Assembly: GCA_958450325.1 (NCBI GenBank)
Contig: OY288254.1
Coordinates: forward strand, 33,303,577 to 33,367,576
Reading direction: 5' to 3'
From: Agrostemma githago
Lineage: Eukaryota > Streptophyta > Magnoliopsida > Caryophyllales > Caryophyllaceae
Length of the DNA stretch: 64,000 nucleotides
In this document: positions 52,751-62,470 of the stretch, piece by piece
Position numbering within the stretch: position 1 is the first letter of the stretch
How the letters are laid out: each line of letters opens with the position of its first letter
The notes under the pieces: generated by a model
What the model was told of the DNA's origin: nothing
Databases searched by the model: none
Seen by the model: the letters and a program-made list of their open reading frames with translations, nothing else
Made by a program: the position numbers and the translations under genes

Positions 52751-55167
52751 ACTCCCCCACACTTAACCCTTACTCGCCCTCGAGTAAGCACGAACTAACT
52801 AAAAACTAAAAGGAACTAGACTACTAACCGAGCGGGTATTAGCGCACCCTACGCCCTTTCAACTCACGCGAGAACACTTAGAGGAAAACTGCTTTCCGCA
52901 AGGCAAGTGAGGTCTTGCGACAAAACTGTGGATACAACCGAACACAAAAACACACAAACAAACAAAGATACAAACAAACAATCGATTGCACCCAAAAAGA
53001 AACAAATACCGCTTCCCTCTACAAAGCGGTGAAAGAAGCACCGGTTAAGGACTCAAGGCAAGTGACAACGTTCCCGAACTAATAATACAAACCGATATGA
53101 ACTAAACCCTAATAGTGACAACAAAGCAACAAAAACGTTGATAACTTACCTAGTTCCTCCTAACCTTCTAAGAATGTACTACGGGACGATCGGCGGGATG
53201 GAAAAAGGATGAACCAAGGTGTTAGTCGACGCTGTAGGTAAGTGAGGCCCCGCCCCCTTTAGCGATGAGCCAAGAGGGTCGTCCCATGCTCAAAAATCGC
53301 CCAACTAGTCCAAGTAAAAAGGTGGATAAGGTTGCAAAGTGGGAGAAGACCGACCATTTACCGTTATCATCCTTCTTAGGGACTAGGTCTTTTGGTAGGC
53401 TTTTCACGGTAATAGTCGGTAAAAGGGTTATTTTTGAGGGTGAGAATTCTTTTTGTGAGGTGATTTTCTTTGGCATTCTTTTCTTTTGCATTTTGCTTTT
53501 GAGTTGCTATGCCATTTCTTTTTTTTTTCTTCTTTTGTATTTCCTTTTTGATTTGTTGTGCCTTTTCTTTTTCTTCTTTCTTTTCTTTCTTTCTTTCTTT
53601 CTTTCTTTTTCTTTTCTTTCTTTTGACTTGGCTTGCCTTTTGGATGATTTTTTTTTGTAGGCGTTGCTTGCAACCAAGTGAGAATTTCAACAATTTGCAA
53701 CTTATTTATGGAGATGTATAGGAGGTAGGGAAATGGGTAAGTCGGGACGGGCCCTTCCCTTCAAACCGTAGGGACTAGGTCCTTTGGTAGGCTCTTCACG
53801 GTAATAGTCGGTAAAAGGGTTATTTTTTAGGGTGAGGATTCTTTTTGTGAGGTGATTTTCTTTGGCATTCTTTTCTTTTGCATTTTGCTTTTAAGTTGGT
53901 ATGCCATTTCTTTTTTTTCTTCTTTTGTATTTCCTTTTTGATTTATTGTGCCTTTTCTTTTTCTTCTTTCTTTTCTTTCTTTCTTTCTTTCTTTCTTTTT
54001 CTTTTCTTTCTTTTGACTTGGCTTGCCTTTTGGATGATTTTTTTTGTAGGCGTTGCTTGCAACCAAGTGAGAATTTCAACAATTTGCAACTTATTTATGG
54101 AGATGTGTAGGAGGTAGGGAAATGGGTTAGTCGGGACGGGCCCTTCCCTTCAAACCCACAAAAAGGTGGAAAACTTGGACTAATCAAACAATTTCGAACA
54201 CGGTCACCTAAGGAACGGGACTCGGCAACCAAGGCCTTTTCACACCGTGGGTGGTCATAGTGGTTAAAATGCAAATCTCGTAGTAAATCCCTAGTAGACT
54301 AGGTGGACTCGAGGTAAAGGACCAACAAAACTATTGATTTAGGGTCATTCTACTAGGCTAAAGTCCAAGACTCGATTCACATCACTAGAAAGGGAAAGTA
54401 AACACTTGCGCACTAGCCTCGAAACCGGGTTTTTGAAAACCTTTTTCTACACTAGACAAAAACTACACATCACAAAACAAAGACGCAACAAAAATTGAAG
54501 AAAATGAGACAAACACAACAAAAGAAAAGAAAACAAAACAAAACAAGAGAAAAGAAAGCAAACACACAAGGAAAACACGCACCACCCCAAAACATCCACA
54601 TAAGCAACCAAAACAACCACAACCTTCAACAAGCTCCACCCGAGCACACGTCATCACAAAATCTCCTCCAAACACCACAAGAGACAAAGAGGAAAAGGGA
54701 TAGAATGACGTTACCGGATGTCTTGAAGTTTCCGAAAATTACGACGATCAAGGAACCTATAAGGAAATGGGGAGCTAAACACACAATACAACAAAAATAC
54801 GACACAACGACACAAAAGGAAAAGACACAAAAGAAAATCTTTTTGATTTTTGTGAAATTTTTCAAATTTTTAGGGTTTTTTTTTTAGATTTTTCGAAAAA
54901 ACTACGAAAATAAAACTAAACTAGACTACGATATCGCTTCCCCACACTTAAACCGAGAAATGTCCTCATGCTCGATCGGTAGTGTGTGGAGACACTAAAA
55001 AGAAGAGAAACTACGAAAATTAAGCTAAAAATCAAAAATAAAGGTGAAGAAAGGTGAATGTGTCCGACCGGGGTGTAGTCAAGTCACCAAGGGCCGAGAC
55101 GAGAAAAGATATGGATGGGGAAAGAAATAAAAAAAAATAAAAGGAAATGGGAGGGGAGGACTAGGTG
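52751..55167 (-). other. Element C non-coding 3' region, first part
   Basis: Parallel to 33066-35050 of element B. It contains a direct duplication of about 390 bases (about 53378-53770 and 53771-54158), each copy with a TTTC-rich pyrimidine tract. A second polypurine-like block lies near 54938-54970. Lys- or Phe-rich frames here are artefacts of the tracts. Confidence 0.7.
53378..54158. repeat. ~390-bp direct duplication in element C
   Basis: Both copies run from GGGACTAGGTC to GGGCCCTTCCCTTCAAACC with very few differences. Element B has only one copy (33675-34060). Confidence 0.85.
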
Positions 55168-55949
55168 TGATCCGAATCAAGGAGCTACCAAAGAGTTCAA
55201 TAAAGTCACCTTAGCTCCTCTTGTTCTTAGTTCAGCCACACTAGCACCTCTTACCAGCTTAGTAGTGTGCCTACTACAATTAGTGAGCTAGCTCGTGTGT
55301 GAGCTGAATAAAGGAGCAAATAATCAAGGTAATATGAAGACATTAACTTGGGTTCACACTCATTCAAGCATGGGAAGTGTACTGAAGTTATGAAGGTGTT
55401 TGAGGCTGATTGTGTTCACATAGTGTGCACATCCTCAAGCTTTGTTTATGGCTCCATGTTCACACAAGTGTGCCGTGGCTGATGCTCTTTGTTAGAGCTT
55501 TGTTATTAGCTCCTAGTTTACATAGCATTGTTATTAGCTCCTAGTTCACATAAGGTGTAAGCTTTGTTTTTGTCACCCTAACCAGCCGGTTTAAGGGTCT
55601 TGTTGTAGGCTATATATAGCCATCTATTTGAATGAATAAGATCATCCAATATTGAAATCAAAAACCTGAGTAAAGCTAAGCTTTCTTTTACGTCCTTGTT
55701 GCTTATAAGACAAAGTCTAGAGTTAGTCGCGTTACAAGCTCTAAACTCGCTACTTCAATCGCGTTGTTTGATTTAGCACCCGCTTTGTTGAAGTATAGGT
55801 CTACTTCACCTAGCATACTATCCTTGGTTACGGTTTATTCATCCTCAAACTAACCTTTTCAATCTGTTTTGGTTACTTTGTTTACATTCCATTTCAGTAT
55901 ACTAATCATTCTTCACATTCTTGTTCAAAGTTCATATCAACTCACATCA
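55168..55949 (+). mobile_element. Solo LTR H (F/G family) in element C
   Basis: 782 bp, TGATCCG...CACATCA, flanked by AGGTG on both sides (55163-55167 and 55950-55954). The second half matches G1 and G2: two 28-bp AGCTTTGTTATTAGCTCC units, GGCTATATATAGCC, and the shared tail. The first half differs and lacks the 190-bp duplicated block. Confidence 0.9.
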
Positions 55950-57055
55950 AGGTGTAATCAAGTCACCTAGCCCGGATTCCGCCCGAATCCGACTAAATCC
56001 TATCAAAAGAAAGTAAAATTAAAGAAAAAGTGTAAGTTCTTGTCAATTTGGATTTTTCAAGCGATTCTCGATGTAATGACGTCATCGAGAATCGGGAGCA
56101 ATACTACCCAAGGCCCTGAGGGCCACCATGAGACAAAAATGATAAGGGGAAGGGGAACATACAAAGGGAGACAAGCAATAAAAGACGGAAAAGAAAGGAG
56201 AATCGCCTTACGAAACATTTAGCAACTCCATTAACTCCATCGTCTCAATGATCGATATCGGCACAATGCTTGTCTTCTTTATTGTTATTCCTCTTCGTTC
56301 TTTATATGGTCGCATGGTTGAAGTACTATGCTTGCGATGGTATAATGAGGTGGGATGTGATGTGAAACTCCGTATGTAGTGAAGATAAAGGTGTATAAAT
56401 GAAGTGTAAAGGTAAGATGATAGAGGCAAGGGTGAGTAGGGAGGTTGGGAGGGGGTACAAAGTGGTTGGGTGGGCTCAAATGACGAAGAGAAGATAAAAA
56501 GGGGAGGCTGGAACCCATCCCGGTCGAGATGGTTCCTTCTCGGTCGGGATGGTCCCTGCCCGGTCGAGATGGTCCTCATCTCGGTCGGGATGGACCTCCA
56601 GAAGCTTCAGTTTCCATGCCAACTTCATCCCGGTCGAAATGACATCCTACACGGTCGGGATGGCACCTTTCCCGAGCCTTGGAACCTTCTTTCAATACTA
56701 GCTCCACCCACAAGACACAAACAACCTCGGGATCCAAAATCCCGTCCCCAAAAGCTTATGAAAAGCTCAAAAACCGATTACCTTGCCCAAGATCTAAGCT
56801 TTTATCATCAACTACTTCTTTCAAAGCTTCATCTTCACTATGACCTATCAAATAAACTCAATAAAACACCATCAAATCCCTCCCTCACATCGCTCAAGAA
56901 AATTCCAAATTACAAGAGTTCCACAAAACAAACAAAATCAAGAGACAAACCACACAAATACAAACACAAGAACTCTAAAGAAGAGGAAAGAGGAATATAC
57001 AACATGACGGTTCTTTAGGAACTCCGTCAAACCGAGGATGGTGGACTCTTCCTTC
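55950..57055 (-). other. Element C non-coding 3' region, second part
   Basis: Resumes B-like sequence (GTAATCAAGTCACCTAGCCC). It has an internal palindrome array (56514-56665) matching the B array at 35580-35766. No gene. Confidence 0.65.
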
Positions 57056-58495
57056 CTAACCGTAGCCATCAAGGGCTCGGAGGAGCAAGTCAAACGCACG
57101 AGCTACATCATAATGAAGGCTCAAAGAGTGCCCGAGCCAAGCTATCCTCCAAAGCCTCCAAGCCGGAAGCGAGAAGTAGTCATCCAAAGACCCAACGTCA
57201 TCTTTCATGTTGTCTCCGGGGTCTATCCATCCTACAAGCTTTACCGACCTCTTCCTCCCTAAGCACTGTCTCCTAGCACAACCAAGGCTTGAATTTCTAA
57301 CACAAGGGTCAAAAGGAAGTTTAACCCTCTTCTTTTCATCAAGCAAACTCAAGTCATCAACAAGTTCCGGCCCAATATCTCCCAATCCTAAAACATCGTT
57401 CTTCCCCACATCATCTATAGGAAGAGATTTAAAACTCATACAAGCGGTTTCAACCTCCTCTAAACCAAGATCCAAATTACACACAAGGGGTACACAATAT
57501 TTTATCGGATTATCACATATGGGCGACTTGATTTCATCATTCATGTCCCATGACTTCACAACACCTATCACCTCACTCAACTCATCCCAAAGCTCAACAT
57601 CCTCAGCAATAGGCTCATAAGAAGCGGCATGAAGCTCAAGAGGAGGGCAAGCGGAGGGGATTGAAGGTTCAACAAGTATAGAGGGGGTAGACTCTTGAGT
57701 TTCCTCTATTATATCCGTTTTTTCATCAATGAAACTCTTCAAATTTCCACTATCCTCACCCAATTCTTCACCAAAAACACCTTCATCAAGGATTATCTCC
57801 TCAATCGTCTCTTCTTGGGTAGACGATTGAGGTTCTTCAAAGCAAGTTTTGCTTCCAAAAGGAACTTCATCAGTGGCTTCGTGATTAGGTTGCTCCCCTT
57901 GCTCAAGTGAGCACCCTTCATCTAGTTGTGACGTTCGGGATAAAAACATTACGGTTTTAACCGCTAACGCATTTAATCGAGCATCCATCGCCTTGTTTTT
58001 CCTTTGATATTGGGCCATGAATTCATCTTGGTTCTTTTGCATTTGGATGGACATTTCTTGTTGGCTCTTTTGCAATTGAAGAATCGATTGATATAACTCC
58101 AAGTTGGGCATTTGGTGGTCATTGGGGTTTTGGAGTGCTACTTGTAAACCTTGATGATACCCAAGGGATGGGGCATCATATTGTTGGTAGTGAGGTTGAG
58201 GTGATTGGTAATATGGTGGGTTTTGGGGAAATTGGCTTCCATAGGGAGAAATATGATGAGGCATGGTGGGTTCACGATGGTAATTTGAGTAATAACCACC
58301 ACGATCACAAGGTTGATAAACACTCGCTCGATGGAAGCCGTTTCCATATCCTTGAAGCTCATACCCACGGGTTTCTTGATTACCCGATGAAGCTTGGTGG
58401 TAGCTAAGAGACATCATGGCATAGTCTCGATTCATGGAGGAAGAGGAGTAGCTCATGGTGGCTTCTATGGGTGGGGAGTTTAGATCAAACCTCAT
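57056..58495 (-). CDS. Element C single frame, 479 codons, unknown function
   Basis: Open from ATG 58495 to the stop at 57056. N-terminal 130 residues are Tyr/Gln/Pro/Ser-rich. Residues ~135-185 form a Gln/Lys-rich probable coiled coil (QKSQQEMSIQMQKNQDEFMA, MDARLNALA), which resembles the region after the knuckle in element B (QEMARNQQEFFAYVQ, MDTRISQLA). Then comes a long acidic middle (EETIEEIILDEG, EELWDELSEV-like). The C-terminal ARAFDLLLRALDG is shared with B. I see no capsid, zinc knuckle or protease motif. It seems to be a Gag-derived protein that lost the standard domains yet stayed open. Confidence 0.72.
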   Translation of the reverse strand: MRFDLNSPPIEATMSYSSSSMNRDYAMMSLSYHQASSGNQETRGYELQGYGNGFHRASVYQPCDRGGYYSNYHREPTMPHHISPYGSQFPQNPPYYQSPQPHYQQYDAPSLGYHQGLQVALQNPNDHQMPNLELYQSILQLQKSQQEMSIQMQKNQDEFMAQYQRKNKAMDARLNALAVKTVMFLSRTSQLDEGCSLEQGEQPNHEATDEVPFGSKTCFEEPQSSTQEETIEEIILDEGVFGEELGEDSGNLKSFIDEKTDIIEETQESTPSILVEPSIPSACPPLELHAASYEPIAEDVELWDELSEVIGVVKSWDMNDEIKSPICDNPIKYCVPLVCNLDLGLEEVETACMSFKSLPIDDVGKNDVLGLGDIGPELVDDLSLLDEKKRVKLPFDPCVRNSSLGCARRQCLGRKRSVKLVGWIDPGDNMKDDVGSLDDYFSLPAWRLWRIAWLGHSLSLHYDVARAFDLLLRALDGYG

Positions 58496-58775
58496 GTTAT
58501 ACTCGAAAATCGTGGCTTGTACCCGGTTGAGGACCTCTCAATCTAGCAAGCGTCCGTTGAAGCGACTCTAAATTGTAAAGAAGAAGATGGTCACCACCTC
58601 TAGGCAGAAACTGTAGACTAAGAGCAAACGTGAGAAGTCTAGTGCTTTTTGGGCACTAGACAAGAAGGAAATAAACTTCGCACACACAAGAAGAAAAAGA
58701 ACAATCACAAAAACACAAAAACAAAAGACAAAGTCAAGTAAATATATAGGCAAACAAAGTCAAAACTAGCACCGT

Positions 58776-58793
58776 CCCCGACAACGGCGCCAA
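58776..58793 (-). other. Element C primer binding site
   Basis: TGGCGCCGTTGTCGGGGA on the minus strand, one base different from the tRNA-Asp site of element B. Confidence 0.8.
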
Positions 58794-58795
58794 AT

Positions 58796-60300
58796 TGATG
58801 GGAAGGATCGAGTCCACGGGGACGGTAGAGATGGTTTCTAGACTAAGGTCACCCAAATACAAGACTAGGTCAACAAGCTAAACTATGCTAAAACTAAGAA
58901 GGGGGAGAAGACTATAACTAGGAACGAACTAGGTATAATAACTAAGGCTAAGGGATTCAACTAACTAGAGGAATTATCGCTAAGACGAAAACAAATAGGA
59001 AAAGAACTAGGATTAGGTCGGGTTCAAGGGTGATGGAATGATCAAGGAAGAGCAAAGGTGAAGGGGTAGTCGAGTTATCTAGGTATAGTCCGGGCTCTCG
59101 CTACTTAAACCGACCTAGAGGTTCCTCGCTCTCGCGCAAGAACCCATCTTAGCAACATACAAGACTGCAAGAAGAAGGCAAGAAAACATGCATTTGCAAC
59201 TACAAGTCATTCAAGCATTTCATCAAACATGTTCTATGCATATAACCAAGAAGCAACCAAAACTTCCACCAACAATCTATACAAACCCTTAATCACCCAT
59301 TAAGACACCCAATTCCCCTACTAATCCTAGCAAGAGAATTACTCAAACATATCTAATGGAAAGCTAACAAGAACAAGAGAAACTAACACAAGAACAATCA
59401 CATGCATAATGAAGAACAACAATGATTATGAACAAAACAATAAATAAAAGATAAAGATTGAAACTTGAATGATAAAACAAGATTAAGAGAAGGGAAAAGA
59501 GAGATTATACCATACTAGAAGATGAATGGAAGAATGAAAACTTGCATAAAAGAGAAAACCCAAATACATTTACCAAGGTTGTCAATCTTGGTAGAGATCT
59601 TCAAGAATTCTATTAATACAAGGATAATCTACGATTAGGAAGTAATTAACGACTAATCTACACTAATCTAAGCTAATCTAGGCTAAAGAATGTCTAGGGT
59701 TTCTTAAGATAGTGTATGGTAGTCTATGTTCCTTAAACAATACAAAGGGAGGGTATTTATAGGGTTACAAGAGCAAAGGAGAAGAAAAGAAGTGACGCGG
59801 GGCTGCAGGTGGCCCATCCCGGCCGAGATGAGATGGTATCGATCGGGAAGGGACCCATCACGGCCGAGATGACCCTCATCTCGGTAGGGAAGGGTGGTCA
59901 GTTGTCGAGCTTTGCTTTGCTTCATCATCCCGATCGAGATGGCCATCATCTCGACCGGGATGGGTATTGTAGGCCTCAAATGTCATCTCAAGGGTCCCTA
60001 CTTGCTTCTCATGGGCTTCTCATCGATTCTTGGTGCTCGGGTTCGAGTCTAAGGGGCTCGGGAATGGGTCCCAAGGTCTCGAGATCGAGTCTAAGCCACC
60101 GAGTGATTGTCGCTTCTCTTCGTTGGCTCCAAATGTGTAGGAAACGAGTCGGAATCGTTCCGAATCTTCATGATTGGTCTTAGGAGCCTAAAACAAGCTA
60201 GAAGAAGCGTAAGTAGCCTCGAAACCGCTCCAAAGAGCGATTTCACAAGAGAAACCGGGACCAAACACAAGGAAAATAACACTACAAAACACACTTATCA
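58796..60300 (-). repeat. Element C 5' LTR
   Basis: 1505 bp. It matches the 3' LTR closely except for a ~71-base gap soon after TGATGGGAAGGAT. Palindrome cluster at 59815-59962 and TATAAATA at 59754-59761 (minus). Confidence 0.9.
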
Positions 60301-60590
60301 GATGCCCTGGGTGTATCTGTTTAAAGATACATCCCATCTCGGAACTACGCGGGAGGTTGCCTAAGAAGCCCTGGGTGTATCTGTTTGCAGATACATCCCA
60401 TCTCGGAACTACGCGGGAGCTTGCCTAAGAAGCCCTTGGTATGCCCGTTTGCAGACACATCCCGATTACGCGGGAGCTTGCCTAAGAAGCCCTGGGTGTG
60501 CCCGTTTGCAGACACATCCCAATTCAGAATTATGCGGGAGCTTGCCTAAGAAGCCCTGGGTATGTTCGTTTGCAGACACATCCCAAATTG
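60301..60590 (-). repeat. A' minisatellite, ~56-65-bp units
   Basis: Four full units and one partial, each with AAGCCCTGGGTGT, an inverted pair around GTTTGCAGA(T/C)ACATCCC, and ACGCGGGAGCTTGCCTAAG. One more unit lies at 51110-51174 on the far side of element C. Confidence 0.85.
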
Positions 60591-62470
60591 CATGCGTCAC
60601 TTAGTTGAACTCACGCTGGGGAGATAAAAACTTGACGTTCCCTTGGGAAGCACAAGCTGGTACCTGAAATGTTAGTTATATAGGTAGAAATAGCAAATAT
60701 AGCAGATAGGAAATGCAATTAGCATCTATAAACTAACTTGCGCTCGGGAAAATGATTTTTGCTTCACTTTGAAATCGAAGTCCTAAAAGCAACTCACGTG
60801 CTAGGAGATAGGTTTTCAAAATTGAAAGGGGTAGAAAAAAAATTGCAGTTTAAATAGACTAAAATTTGACCTTGTCGAAAAGGATTTTCTCAAATGGCTA
60901 AGTTTTGCAAATTTCAAAGCGAGAAGTTGAAGAGAGAGGCCTACCGACAGACTCGACTCTCGTCGTGACATAACGAGTTGACAAACACGAACTTGACTCT
61001 CTAAGGGTTGGACCATGACTCGGTGGGGGGGGGGGTTGGGCCACCTAAGAAGACTTTTAGGTTACGCTATCCCGTAGCCTAGGCGAGTGACAACATGGTC
61101 GAATCCTCGGAATATGAAAGATATGTACTCTGTAATGATAGGACTCAGTAGTAGCAATGCTGTAGTCTTGTGTTCTTTTGGATCTTTTTTTGGTTTTGGG
61201 GTATATTCCCAAGGTAGGGTGTTGCTTCGAGTTCCTGACAGATTCTTGTCTTCGACTAAGCCGAGTGCTAGGACACACTGTAGAAAGGTGGCTAGATTTT
61301 TGAAATTATTTGGATTTTGTGAGTGGAAGGAGAACTCTTGTCTAATAGAAGCCTCCAAGACGACAATGCTAACTGTTGATAACATGATAGTGTCGTGATA
61401 GGAATGACGGTGCTTTTTTGAATGTGTGTCAATGTGAGTGGTACGGTTGTGCCCTTTTTGAAAGGTTGCCTACGTATTCACGTGTAGTGAAATCAAACCA
61501 TTCCGTAGTTCAGTGGATCGGAAGATATATTATGGTCCCTAGTTTATTAGGGATTTGTGTGTAACTAGCCATAACGATGGCGTAGGCTAGGTGCATCCCC
61601 AGTGATGTCTTGATCAAAGGGCTAGAATAGTTAGGATGTTGATCCTGTGACTGTGAGCATTCTCCGGGGTAGCCCCAGAGGTGGTGTGAACTATTTGGGC
61701 ATGTTCTATGCCGACTTTAAGCTGAGTTCCCGTGTTCGGGGCTGGTAACTGGTTTGGATCTTTTTGGAAATGTGATGCTAGGTCGTAGGTGGCTTTGATG
61801 TTTTGACATCTGGAGCTTGATTTTGTGAAGCTAAGGCTTCGAAGGTAAGGTATTGTAATGTGGTAGGAAAAGGGGAAGTCGAGTAAAAATGACTCGAACT
61901 TCGATTGAGGTAGGTTTGATAATGCGGGATCTGGTTTCCATGTCTGGCCCTAACGGTTAGGGTATATCCTATGGAGCTTGAATCCTTAAAATTTCGGGCT
62001 GTCTCTTAGCCTAGGTCTCGAGAAGGTCTTGAGGGTTGTAATGTGAGAAGGCTAGATGTGGTGTTAGATGACTAGCTTGATTATTTCTCCCCTATTTGAT
62101 GGTATGGGTATTGATAATTTTTAAATTGACCGTACCCCGGTCAAAGGACTTTCACTTGGGTCGACTGCTGACCACGGTCATGGTTTTTTGAATATTTTTT
62201 TTTAGTTGGTTGACCTCTTAGCCCCGGTCATGGGATCTTCATTTGTGTAAACCGTTTTGGTCGTGGATGCCTTGTTTTTTATGATGGCCTGCTTTTTTGT
62301 TTTGGCCTTCTGATTTTTTTTTCTTTCCAGCTTTTTTCTCTTTTTTCTGTTGGTCAAACTTACACCTAAGGTAGAGATTGGTCGATGGGTGTTTATTGTG
62401 GGAAATAGGCTTGCCTCCCGTCTTGAACCCAAACTACGAGACTACCTAGATTCGTCATAGGATTCGATAC
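60591..62470 (-). other. A' non-coding internal DNA, 3' part
   Basis: No gene. A G tract lies at 61025-61035. The block near 61440-61515 (GGTTGCCTACGTATTC, CCGTAGTTCAG) matches element A 20300-20365, next to its integrase end. No integrase follows here. Confidence 0.65.

Larger units (their letters stand above)
51175..60300 (-). mobile_element. Non-autonomous element C, relative of B
   Basis: LTRs read TGATGGGAAGG...CACTTATCA: 3' LTR 51175-52750 (1576 bp), 5' LTR 58796-60300 (1505 bp, lacking ~71 bases near its inner end). The primer site complement at 58776-58793 is of the tRNA-Asp type with one change. The polypurine tract is at 52751-52765. It has one long frame (57056-58495) and no capsid, protease or polymerase. 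The edges show TAAGA on the left and GATGC on the right, so no clean duplication. It sits inside the A' minisatellite and carries solo LTR H. Confidence 0.88.

Noticed and set aside
53265..54117. Several Lys-rich and Phe-rich frames on both strands
   Set aside because: All come from the duplicated TTTC-rich tracts in element C.
60301..60590. CRISPR-like array
   Set aside because: The units are contiguous with no unique spacers, in plant retrotransposon DNA; it is a minisatellite.
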